The position numbers and the translations under genes were made by a program. Positions 1 through 9,844 of a stretch of 64,000 nt of DNA are shown here, one piece after another; the first letter of the stretch is position 1; each line of letters begins with the position of its first letter. The stretch comes from Cranoglanis bouderius (taxonomy: Eukaryota > Chordata > Actinopteri > Siluriformes > Cranoglanididae): the NCBI GenBank assembly GCA_023630585.1, contig CM042540.1:21441574-21505573 (forward strand), in the 5' to 3' direction. Below the pieces are notes generated by a model. The model was not told where the DNA came from, did no database searches, and saw only the letters and a program-made list of their open reading frames with translations.

Positions 1-745
1 TTCCAGGCAGCTCATTACAACCCTATGGCGGGGCACTTAGGCGAAAACATTAGGTCAGCTCTTGGCTTGCTTCTATTGGCCGGGCATTCGTGGCGACGTT
101 AGCCGGTGGTGCACGGCATGCCGCAAATGCCAATTGGTGAATACACCGGCCACCCCAAAAGCGCCGTTGCGCCCACTCCCATTAATCGAGGTTCCCGTCC
201 AGAGAGAATTGGCATGGACCTCATCGGGCCATTAGACCGATCTGCACGGGGGTATAGCTTTGTGTTAGTATTAGTGGACTACGCAACACGATACCCGGGA
301 GCGGTGCCTCTACGCAATATCTCCGCGAGGAATGTTGTGGATACACTCTTCTGTGTTATCTCCCGGGTTGGGATCCCAAAAGAGATCCTAACTGATCAGG
401 GCACATCTTTTATGTCACGCACCCTGCGCGAGCTGTACGAATTGTTGGGGGTTAAAGCGATTCGCACCAACGTTTATCATCCGCAAACGGATGGGCTGGT
501 GGAGCGCTTTAATCAAACGCTTAAAAATATGATTCGTACGTTTTTGCAGGAAGGAGAGACACGCACCTCGAGAGAGAGAATACGATGCCGACACAGAGCC
601 ACATGTGTGCGTGCATGTGTGTGTGTATGCTGGGAAATAATAGAAAAACCCAAATTCCGAGAAAAAAAGGAACAAATAAAAGTGTCCGAGCTGGATTAAG
701 CCTGTCTCCCTTCTGGTTCCTCCATACCCAACCTTAAAAGTGTTA
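1..745 (+). mobile_element. Ty3/gypsy retrotransposon, 3' end (integrase plus LTR tail)
   Basis: The window opens inside a gypsy-type pol gene. The first 100 bases read as the H2C2 zinc region before integrase (AHYNPMAGHLG is legible), then the integrase core follows. After about base 555 the protein homology stops and the DNA looks like the R-U5 part of an LTR: AATAAA near 675, then a C/T-rich stretch ending in GTTACA near 744. That tail resembles the LTR ends at 13.34 kb and 33.55 kb, so these are probably one family. Reverse transcriptase is absent between integrase and LTR, so the copy is internally deleted. The 5' part lies outside the window. Confidence 0.8.
106..555 (+). pseudogene. 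Retrotransposon integrase core (D,D-35-E), broken
   Basis: Integrase of a gypsy element inserts the cDNA copy into host DNA. In the frame starting at 106, residue D38 (GMDLIGPL), D97 (ILTDQGTSF) and E133 (HPQTDGLVERFNQ) form the catalytic triad, with 35 residues between the second Asp and the Glu as expected. The upstream zinc-binding part (1-105) lies in another frame with a TAG, and residues 8-33 are out of frame relative to the family, so there are at least two frameshifts. The C-terminal DNA-binding domain is missing; after residue 150 the frame runs into unrelated sequence. The frame opens with GTG and this is not a true start. It is a relic and not a working gene. Confidence 0.85.
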
Positions 746-1474
746 CACTCTCCGACATCTTTGGAGGAGAATAAAGATAGCTCAATTTAACAACTAATTT
801 TTACTTACGTAAAATGGTGGAGAATATATCAAATTAACCCAAACAGCTAATTTTCACTACAGCAGACACTCCACATAATCTAAGCCTAACATCCTAATAA
901 ACAGCTTAAAAATCATGTTATTTATTTATTTATTCATTTTAACACAGAAAAGCATATAATCATTGATGTGGTTAAGTGTTTTGTTAGGAGACCTTTATTT
1001 ATGGAAGGAGTTTTGGGTGTCAGTGCTTTGTAATGTTTCCTAGCATGAAAGTCATCAGGACAGTGAAGTTTACCTTAGAGAGAGAGAGAGAGAGAAGGAT
1101 ATGCTGGTGATGGAACAACTGTTCATTGTTGCTGAAACGTGAGTGTTAACAGGATTTAACTTGTCTCGTGGATGTTCCGCAACATTAACTATAACTTTAA
1201 ACCGATAAAACATGTGACGTCATTTATTAATAAATTAAATATTTTAATTGTTGTTAAAGTGGTGTGGTATAGGTGGAATAACACACTCCAGACCATATGG
1301 TTCCAAAAAAAAAAAAAAAATCACATTATTAAAATGTCAGCACTTTGTAGCAGCCAGTAAGTTTTCCCTTAAGGGAGAATCTTATTAACTTCAGGAGAGA
1401 AAACTATATGCTCAAAATATACTGTATGTTGTTCATTAATAAATTTAATTGTTTTAGTTGGCAAATTTCTGTGC
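746..1474. other. AT-rich spacer with a GA microsatellite
   Basis: No gene is visible. A (GA)n run lies at about 1076-1096 and a poly-A run at about 1305-1319. The short open frame at 1172-1360 has no recognisable similarity and looks accidental. Confidence 0.6.
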
Positions 1475-1476
1475 TA

Positions 1477-2808
1477 CAGTTCCCTATAAAACTATTGGAA
1501 CGGCAAGGCCAATCCATTTGTTTGTGCTATACATCAAAAACATTTGGGTTTGAGATCAAAAGATTGATATGGATGAGTTTATGATTTCAGCTTTTATTTC
1601 CTTTTATTATTTACATCTAGATGTGATAAACAACATGAAACATAGAACCTTTTGTAGGGCCACCCAATTTTAGGCAAGCAAAAGTATGAGAACAGATAAG
1701 TCTCTAAGTAAATAACACTTAATTAAATAAAGTCCTGATAAAGTTGGCAGTGTGTTTTGGATCATTGTCTTGCTGCATGATATTCCCCCCGATTAATTTA
1801 GATGCATTTCTCTGTAAATTGGCAGGCAAAATGTACCTGTAAACTTCTGAATTCATTCTGCTTTTACCATCATGAGATACATCATCAATAAAGATGAGTG
1901 AGCCTGTTCCAGAAGCAGCCATGCAAGCCCAAACCATGACACTACCTACACTTATATGTTTTGGATAATGAGCAGGTCCTTTTTCCACACTTTGGCCTTT
2001 CTACCACTTTGGTAGAGGTTAATCTTGGTTCCAGAACTTTTGTGGCTCATCTTTGTATTTCACTGTGAATTCCAATCTGGCTTTCCAATTCTTACTGCTG
2101 ATGAATGGTTTGCATCTTGTGGTATGGCCTCTATATTTCTGCTCTCAAAGTATTTTTTGAAAAGTGGATTGTGATACCTTCACCCCTGCCCTGTGGAGAT
2201 TGTTGGTGTTGCCACTGACTATTGTTTTTGGGTTTTTCTTCACGGCTCCCACAATGTTTCTGTCATTAGCTGTTGTTGTTTTCCTTGGCTGACCCATTCA
2301 GTCAAGTGTCTGTTGCTCAATACACCAGTGGTTTCTTTCTTTTTCAGGACATTCCATATTGTTGTATTGGCTATGATTGATTTTCCCTCTTTTCCCAGCT
2401 TCAAAATGGCTTGCTTTTCTACCATAGACAGCTCTCTGATCTTCATGTTGGCTTATCTTTTTTAACAACACATGCAGTCTTCGCAGGTGAAACTGAAGGC
2501 TAAAACCAAGAGTAGATGTTCAGAGCTATTTATTGTTTAAACAATCAATATAACAGGACACACCTGGTTAACAAGAAACACCTGTCAGTCACATGTTCCA
2601 ATATTTTTGCTTGCCTACAAATTGAGTGGTCTGATACAACATGTGCTACGTTCTATGTCGTTTAGCACATCTACATATGAATGCCAGGAAATAAAAGCTG
2701 AAATTCTAAACTCTCTTCTATTCTTTTTATAACAAAACTCAAATATCTTTGATACAATAAAAAACAAATGTATTGGCCTTACCATTCCAATACTTTCAGA
2801 GGGTACTG
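1477..2808 (-). mobile_element. Tc1-like transposon copy I1, 1.33 kb, TA target duplication
   Basis: The outer ends are inverted repeats: the left end (CAGTTCCCTATAAAACTATT) is matched by the reverse complement of the right end, which finishes GGTACTG. A TA dinucleotide flanks each side (1475-1476 and 2809-2810), the Tc1/mariner signature. The transposase lies on the minus strand. Two more pieces of this family occur in the window (32.02 and 38.50 kb); all three share the end and the stretch containing TTTGGGTTTGAGA. It is shorter than a usual 1.5-1.6 kb Tc1 element and lacks the last part of its transposase. Confidence 0.85.
1719..2446 (-). pseudogene. Tc1 transposase relic (family I)
   Basis: A cut-and-paste DDE transposase. 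The N-terminal helix-turn-helix part is open from 2446 to 2240 (MKIRELSMVEKQAILKLG). The later part is open from 1988 to 1719 and contains the GSVMVWACMAASGTG strand and the second catalytic Asp in QQDNDPKHTA. The intervening part, which should carry the first Asp, is frameshifted. The segment with the third acidic residue (SPDLNPIE in relatives) is not seen after PKHTANF, so it is deleted. The gene cannot make an active enzyme. Confidence 0.8.
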
Positions 2809-2847
2809 TATAATAGACATAAAACACTGTATAATAGACATAAAACA
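2806..2847. repeat. Two tandem 21-bp units at the edge of Tc1 I1
   Basis: The unit ACTGTATAATAGACATAAAA plus C occurs twice in a row. The first four bases of the first unit are the tip of the I1 inverted repeat and the next two are its TA target duplicate. Confidence 0.8.
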
Positions 2848-2865
2848 AATGCATGTACACTTGTA

Positions 2866-4420
2866 CAACCCAAATTCCAAAGAATTTGGGACGCTGTGTA
2901 AAATGTAAATAAAAACAGAATGCAATGATTTGCAAATCTCATAAACCCATATGTTATTCATAGAACATAGAAAACATATCAAATGTTTAAAGTGAGGAAA
3001 TGTACCAGTTTAAGAAAAAAATAAGATAATTTTGAATTTGATGGCTGCAACATGTCTCAAAAAAGTTGGAATGGGGCAACAAAAGGCTGGAAAAGCAAGT
3101 ATTCCTAAAAAGAAACAGCTGGAGGTTAATTGGCAACAGGTCAGTAACATGATTGGGTATAAAAAGAGTATCTTAGAGTGGCAGAGTCTCTCAGAAGTAA
3201 AGATGGGCAGAGGTTCAGCAATCTGTGAAAAACTACATCTACAATTTGTGGAACAATTTCAGAATAATGTTCCTCAACGTAAAATTGCGAAGACTTTGAA
3301 TATCTCATCATCTACAGTACATAATATCATCAAAAGTTTCAGAAAAACTGGCAAAATCTCTGCGCAAGGGACAAGGGTGAAAATCAATATTGCATGCCCA
3401 TGATCTTCGGGCCCTCAGGTGTCACTGCATTAAAAACCAGCATGACTCTATAATGGAAATCCCTGCATGGGCTCAGAAACACCTCCAGAACTCATTGTCT
3501 GTGAACACAGTTGTGCCATTCACAAATGCAGGTTAAAGCTCTATCATTTAAAGAAGAAGCCATATGTGAACATGATCCAGAAACGCCGCTGTCTTCTCTG
3601 GGCCTAAGCTCATTTAAAATGGACTGAGGCAAAGTGGAAAACTGTTCTGTGGTCAGATGAATCAAAATTTGAAATTCTTTTTGGAAATCATGGAAGCTGC
3701 ATCCTCTGGACTAAAGAGGTTTGTTATCAGTGCTCAGTTCAAAAGCCTGCATCTCTGATGGTATGAGGGTGCATTAGTACATATGGAATGGGCAGCTTGC
3801 ACATCTGGAATCTATCAATGCTGAAAAGCATTTACAGGTTTTAGAGCAACATATGCTTCCATCCTGACAACGTCTTTTTCAGGGAAGGCCTTGCATATTT
3901 CAGCAAGACAATGCTAAACCACATACTGCATCTATTACAACAGCATGGCTTCGTAGTAGAAGAGTCTGGGTGCTGAACTGGCCTACCTGCAGTCCAGACC
4001 TTTCACCAATTGAAAACATTCGGTGCATCATGAAACGAAAAATATAACAAAGAATACCCAGGACTGTTGAGCAGCTAGAATCCTGTATCAGACATGAATG
4101 GGACAACATTTATCTCCCAAAACTCCAGCAACTGTTCTCTTCAGTTCCCAGACATATACGGACTGTTGTTAAAAGAAGAGGGGATGCTACACAGTGGTAA
4201 ACATGGCCCTGTCCCAACTTTTTTGAGACATGTTGCTGCCATCAAATTAAAAATTACCTTATTTTTTCCTTAAAATGGTACATTTCCTCAGTTTGAACAT
4301 TTTATATGTTTTCTGTGTTCTATTGTGAATATAATATGGGTTTATGAGATTTGCAAATCATTGCATTCTGTTTTTATTTACATTTTACACAGCGTCCCAA
4401 CTTTTTTGGAATTGGGGTTG
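2866..4420 (+). mobile_element. Tc1-like transposon copy K1, full length with about 205-bp inverted repeats
   Basis: The first 205 bp (starting CAACCCAAATTCCAAAG) are repeated in reverse complement at the right end (finishing GGAATTGGGGTTG). TA flanks each side (2864-2865, 4421-4422). At 1,555 bp it is the usual size for this long-TIR Tc1 group, common in fish genomes. The transposase is on the plus strand and frameshifted. The insertion site is a palindrome (see findings). A second, left-truncated relative lies at 56.27-57.06 kb. Confidence 0.9.
3203..4199 (+). pseudogene. Tc1 transposase relic (family K), all three catalytic motifs legible
   Basis: The start is ATG at 3203 (MGRGSAICEKL), which follows the left inverted repeat and begins the helix-turn-helix (PQRKIAKTLNISSSTVHNI). 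The first frame ends at 3403 after a frameshift. Downstream, in other frames, the DNA still spells WSDESKFE near 3650 (first Asp), FQQDNAKPHTA near 3898 (second Asp) and CSPDLSPIEN near 3990-4017 (third residue, Glu). So the three catalytic residues survive at DNA level although the reading frame is broken several times. Confidence 0.85.
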
Positions 4421-4422
4421 TA

Positions 4423-4741
4423 CAAGTGTAAATGCACTTGTTTCTTTGAGCCCCATTTGACAGTTGATGACATACTCCAGGAATGCCAAAATTGGTGCAT
4501 TTAACATGCAAAATGGCACAAAAAAAACATCATATTGTTAAAACTATATAAAAAGAAGAAAACTAAATAAAAGGAAGAACACTGGAATTTGGTGGTCAAA
4601 TGTAATAAGCTCATTTGGATATTAACATGCAAAACAGCTAGAGGATTGCAGTCTGACCAACTGGAGACAAGGGGCATTGGGGTGAGGAATGTTTTTTGCT
4701 TCTCCATTGTCCACTATAGATATTTACTAAATGATCCCATG
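4423..4741. other. Spacer between Tc1 K1 and the 1.7-kb LTR
   Basis: AT-rich sequence with no recognisable gene or repeat. Confidence 0.5.
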
Positions 4742-5147
4742 ACCTTGTAACGAATCGATCATTACTGGCATTATTCTTTTCAATCAGAATAATGTAATGG
4801 ATCAACTTTAAACATGAAAAACAAAACAGAAGCGCACGCTTGGATTCGAAGCACCTTTTTAAAGGAGACGAGTTTTAAAGCATGCCTGCATTATCTACCA
4901 GAATATGTAGTAACTCGGATGAATCTGCAACATTTAAAAATATTCTCCACCAGTTACAATTTATGTAATGAATTAAAAGATGTTTAAGATGTTTAAATGT
5001 ATTCTCCAATTTATGTAAGGAATTAGCTCGAATGGCATGAAATATATCTATATATCTAATCAACGCAAGGTGTGACCAGTTATAAATATACATCAGCCAT
5101 GAAAGGGAATTCATGTATGTGCACATATACATATAGATAATTAACTA

Positions 5148-6713
5148 CAGCCATGGCCAAAAGTTTTGAGAATGACACAAATATTAATTTTTACAGTCTG
5201 CTGCCTCAGTTTTTATGATGGCAATTTGCATATACTCCAGAATGTTATGAAGCGTGATCAGATGAATTGCAATTAATTTCAAAGTCCCTCTTTGCCATGA
5301 AAATGAACTTAATCCCAAAAAAACATGTCCACTGCATTTCAGCCCTTCCACAAAAGGACCAGCTGACATCATGTCAGTGATTCTCTCGTTAACACAGGTG
5401 AGAGTGTTAACGAGGACAAGGCTGGAGATCACTCTGTCATGCTGATTGAGTTAGAATAACAGACTGGAAGCTTTAAAAGGAGGGTGGTGCTTGAAATTAT
5501 TGTTCTTCCTCTGTTAACTATGGTTACCTGCAAGGAAACACATGCAGCCATCACTGCTTTGCACAAAAAGGGATTCACAGGCAAGGATATTGCTGCTAGT
5601 AAGATTGCACCTAAATCAACCATTTATCGGATCATCAAGACCTTCAAGGAGAGAAGTTCAACTGTTGTGAAGAAGGCTTCAGGGTGCCCAAGAAAGTCCA
5701 GCAAGCTCCAGGACCGTCTCCTAACATTGATTCAGCTGCGGGATCGGGGCACCACCAGTGCAGAGCTTGCTCAGGAATGGCAGCAGGCAAGTGTGAGTGT
5801 GTCTGCACGCACAGTAAGGCGAACACTTTTGGAGGATGGCCTGGTGTCAAGAAGGGCAGCAAAGAAGCCACTTCTCTCCAGGAAAAACATCAGGGACAGA
5901 TGGCTATTCTGCAAAAAGTACAGGGATTGGACTGCTGAGGACTGGGGTAATGTCATTTTCTCTGATGAATCCCCTTTCTGATTGTTTGGGGCATCTGGAA
6001 AAAAGCTTGTCTGGAGAACAAAAGGTGAGTGCTACCATCAGTCCTGTGTCATGCCAATAGTAAAGCATCCTGAGACCACTCATGTATGGGGTTGCTTCTC
6101 AGCCAAGGGAGTGGGCTCACTCACAATTTTGCCTAAGAACACAGCCATGAATAAAGAATGGTACAAAAACATCCTCAGAGAGCAACTTCTCCCAACCATC
6201 CAAGAACAGTTTGGTGACGAACAATGCCTTTTCCAGCATGATGGGGCACCTTGCCACAAGGCAAAAGTGATAACGAAGTGGCTCGGGGAACAAAACATCG
6301 ACATTTTGGGTCCATGGCCAGGAAACTCCCCAGACCTTAATCCCATTGAGAATTTGTGGTCAATCCTCAAGAGGCAGGTGGACAAACAAAAACTCTGACA
6401 ACTCTGACAAACTCCAAGCATTGATTATGCAAGAATGGGCTGCCATCAGTCAGGATGTGGCCCAGAAGTTGATTGACAGCATGCCAGGGTGAATTGCAGA
6501 GGTCTTGAAAAAGAAGGGTCAACACTGCAAATATTGACTTTTTGCATAAACTTCATGTAATTGTCAATAAAGGCCATTGACACTTAAGAAATGCTTGTGA
6601 TAATACTTCAGTAACAGTTAGTAACATCTGACAAAAAGATCTAAAAACACTGAAGCAGTAGACTTTGTGAAAATTAATATTTGTGTCATTCTCAAAACTT
6701 TTGGCCACGGCTG
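5148..6713 (+). mobile_element. Tc1-like transposon copy C1, full length, nested in LTR copy 1
   Basis: The ends are inverted repeats (CAGCCATGGCCAAAAGTTTT at left, its near-perfect complement CCACGGCTG at right), about 90 bp long. TA is duplicated at 5146-5147 and 6714-6715. The unoccupied site is visible in LTR copy 2 near 16697, where the flanks join as TTAACTACAACGG. The length of 1,566 bp is normal for Tc1. It is nearly identical to C2 (25342-26892). Confidence 0.95.
5520..6537 (+). pseudogene. Tc1 transposase (family C), in-frame stop plus late frameshift
   Basis: The start is the ATG at 5520 (MVTCKETHAAITALHKKG), not the GTG upstream. The N-terminal half has the paired helix-turn-helix (GKDIAASKIAPKSTIYRII, then ARTVRRTLLEDGLVSRR). 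The first Asp is in FSDESPF; directly after it codon 5979-5981 is TGA. The frame then continues as LFGASGKKLVW through the second Asp (FQHDGAPCHKAK) and the third residue (GNSPDLNPIENLW). A 1-nt net change in a short duplication near 6395 shifts the last 40 codons, which would have ended HCKY-stop at 6537. C2 has the same TGA. Family length is about 340 residues, so the gene is complete but dead. Confidence 0.9.
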
Positions 6714-7812
6714 TACAATGGATTATAATTAATTATGACTATGTATGTGGTCTAGATCAGCCTTAGATTTAGCTGTAGTCTAGTTTAGAATCATGAACTC
6801 TAAAGAGAGAGTTTATCCTTCTGGCCAGGAAGGATTAACCAATGAAGTTGTTATTAAAAATTAGAGCGGGTAAGCGAGGTTCTTATGAAGTGAAGAAGGG
6901 ACTCTATCATGTGACCAAAAACAGAGAAAATCAAGCGTGGGATAATAGATTTTAATAACTAGATGTAACTATGGATATACACGACTAACTCTAAACAAAA
7001 CATACATATGTGCATCTATATACAAGGAAAGAAAAGGTATAGAGAGAAAATAATGAAATAAAAGGGAATGGCAGACAAAAACACAACTAATTAGCCTCTT
7101 TCAAAACCAGCAACGAATTTAAATCTCCTGTAAACAGGGGTACAATCTTAAACGCAGATATAGATCCATTAACTATACTTGCATGGCTTCAGTTTGAAAG
7201 TTCGCGCAAGGTCGTGTAGAGTTCGCTGGTTCGTCGTGCCATTTGAAAAGGCGTGGGCCGTGAGGCGGTTGCATCTTTTTGTCCAGGAGAGAGAGATCCT
7301 GGCTTCCTCTTCCCGGGGCAGAGGGGAAGAGAAACCGGAAGAGTGTAGAAGTGAAGTTGAAGTGTGAAGAAGAGAGTAAGAAGAGTGAAGAGTAAGAGAG
7401 TAAGTTTCAAAGCATGGTGTTGTTTTAAAGACAACACCAACACACACATCTCTTTGAGCTATGGGCCAATCAGGAAGTTGGATTTGTTGGCGGGATGAAC
7501 TCTCTTTGTCTGGTCTCAGACCTGGATTTGCATGTCCAGGGAGGAGCCGGTTTAAACCGTATTATGTGTGAAATTAAGAAAATCATGAAATAATGTATCC
7601 CATTGCAATATGTTATGCATAATCAATCAGGGTATCTCTAGACGATTAACCTCATACCAAATTCGATGGACTTATAAAGAATACTATCTAAAATCATTAT
7701 GGTTGGGTCACATAAACACACAATATATGCAAATAAGAAAACATCACACTATTTGGACATCGAATAATTACATATAATTACATGTTACTTTGAAAAGAGA
7801 TTCTTACATTGT

Positions 7813-7834
7813 GTGTGTGCATGGGTGTGTGCTT

Positions 7835-7875
<41 letters not shown>
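7813..7875. repeat. (GT)n microsatellite within LTR copy 1
   Basis: An interrupted GT run at the same relative place as the GT run in copy 2 (17814-17910), so it was present before the two copies separated. Confidence 0.9.
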
Positions 7876-8027
7876 CTGAAGAGGGGGAGTCGTGTCGCAT
7901 TCCGATGGCATCTGGTGAAGAGGTTAGTGGTTATATAAGGATTCATGGCTCAAAGACACAGATAAACTTCTTTGCTAGATCCAGGCTGATTCAGAAATCA
8001 GTTTGATACGTTCAGACGTTACAACCT

Positions 8028-8529
8028 AATGATCTTATGTACATGTTAACATTTAACACTGATGGCAGCTTAGATTTGATCTGAGCCAAAGGTAGAACTT
8101 CTGCTTGTATAAACAGCATTTGGCAGTTCTGCTTTCTCTCCTAATTCAGTTTTTCTAATAATCCATAATTTGGTTTCCCTCTTTCCACTTTTCTCTCCCT
8201 TGTCTGCATTTCTCTTATTCTCTGCAACAGATGCATAACTAGGCTACAAATCTGGATAGATTACAGAAAATAACAGATGCTACCTAATGCTATTACCAGC
8301 CAAGACTATGTGTCTAAAAGAGATGGAGGGAGGGGATGAACAAGATCGAAGATGGAAGAGAGAAGAGGGGTGTGTTTGGGAAGGTTTGTTTGGAGTGGGT
8401 CGAAGAAGAAGCAAGGGGTGAGGAACAAAAATAGAAGAATGTTACTGAAAGCAAAAAAAAGGGCGGGAAATTGTGTAATCCAAATGCAGAATACAGCTGA
8501 CAATGGAAAAAAAGAAAAAAAGTGGATTA
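8028..8529. other. Spacer, no gene seen
   Basis: Purine-rich between 8320 and 8520. Open frames on both strands are low complexity (Phe/Pro-rich or Lys/Arg-rich) and have no family resemblance. Confidence 0.5.
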
Positions 8530-8849
8530 GTCTCGGGTTACTTGACTGTAACCCTGCTCCCTGAAAAATCAAACACTAATGGGAGAACAGCCTTTAGTAG
8601 GTTATAAATAGACGTGAAACAGGCATACCTTCAGGTTACACTTTGTCTGTGAGATGCCAGACACGTCTGCAGTGCGGCATTGAGGCGCAGCATCTCGTTC
8701 CCGCTTTTTCAGGGAACAGGGTCACAGTCAAGTAACCCGAGACGTTCCCCATCAAAAGCTACTCTCGATGCTGCACATCAAATGCTAATGGGAACGAGAA
8801 TACCAACACTGCCGCACTGGAAGTGTCTGAGCTCCCAAGGTTGTGTAGT

Positions 8850-9790
8850 GTGTGTGCACAAACATTGAAGGTCTCAGACATGCCTAAGGGATGTTGACTC
8901 AAGGACATGTAAGCCCGGAGTAGCATGGACATCCAAGCTATAGAATCTGACAAATGTATGCGGAGAGGACCAACCTGCCGCATCACACACTTGCTGCAGG
9001 GGGACACCTTTTGCCAAAGCCATAGAAGATGCAACCCCCCTGGTTGAATGAGCCCTAACTCCTAGCGGCAAAGCTTGACCACATGCCTCATAGGCTAGGA
9101 CAATGGCATCCCTCACCCAATGAGACACCGTTTGCTTAGTGGCAGCCGCCGCCCGGTTGCAGCCCCCATAGCATATGAAAAGCTGCTCTGACTTACGCCA
9201 CTGGCTGGTGTGGTGGACGTAAATCTGAAGAGTACATACTGGACACAGTAAGTGAAGCCTTTCCTGCTCTATAGTCATGAAAGGCAGAGGACAGAAGGCT
9301 TCAAGAACGACTGGATGCATGGTTGAGAATGGAACTTTCGGGAGATAATTAGGGTGAGGATGCGAGACTGACAGAGCCTGCAAATCCCCAATTCTCTTCA
9401 GAGAAGTAATAGACATTAGAAAAACCATCTTTAGGGTCAGAAACCTGACAGGTGCTGACTCTAGTGGTTCGAAAGGGGTGCCGACCAGACCCTCGAAGGG
9501 ACTGTCACTCTAGTGGATGGCCTCAACCGCTTGGTGCCACGAATGAAGCGGGTGACTAAAGGGTGCTTTCCCACAGAAACCCCATCAACCAGAGCATGGC
9601 AAGCTGAAATGGCAGCCACATAGACTCTGAGAGTACCAGGACATGTGCCTGAGGACAATTTCCCTTGCAGGAACTCCAGCACTGAAACAACTTGGCAGTG
9701 AATTGGGTCTACATGGTGCGCCATACACCATTTTTCGATAATGAGCCATTTGAAGGCATAACTTCCTCTAGGGGAGGGAGTTCTGGCACT
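8850..9790 (-). pseudogene. DIRS tyrosine recombinase
   Basis: The enzyme joins the circular cDNA into the genome through a catalytic tyrosine. The N-terminal SAM-like part is open at 9724-9461 (GTLRVYVAAISACHALVDG). The catalytic half is open at 9428-8874. It shows the first catalytic Arg (SLKRIGDLQAL), the HxxR motif (RAHSTRGVASS), and the nucleophile Tyr in FVRFYSLDV. A frameshift near 9465 separates the halves. All recognisable catalytic positions survive although the gene is broken. Confidence 0.88.
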
Positions 9791-9844
9791 TAGAATAGTC
9801 TCTACTACGTCAGCTGGAAACCCAGCCAGTCTTCTGACCCAAAG

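Larger units (their letters stand above)
4746..8023 (-). mobile_element. 1.7-kb LTR-like element, copy 1 (split by Tc1 C1)
   Basis: The element starts TGTAACGAATC and ends GACGTTACA, so the ends are TG...CA with a 5-bp inverted match. The 4-bp duplication ACCT flanks it (4742-4745 and 8024-8027). Removing the nested Tc1 (5148-6713 and one TA) leaves about 1.71 kb, which aligns along its length with copy 2 (16338-18070) in the same orientation and, inverted and diverged, with copy 3 (22561-24331). No coding region is seen; frames at 7169-7449 are purine-rich non-coding sequence. I read it as a solo LTR of an unidentified LTR retrotransposon or endogenous retrovirus. Strand is given relative to copy 3, where a TATA-like box precedes an AATAAA. 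Confidence 0.8.

Noticed and set aside
415..675. Open frame opposite the gypsy integrase
   Set aside because: It is the complement of the integrase and LTR tail and has no family features.
7169..7449. Overlapping frames in the 1.7-kb LTR
   Set aside because: They follow a purine-rich tract, differ between copies 1 and 2, and are not conserved in copy 3.
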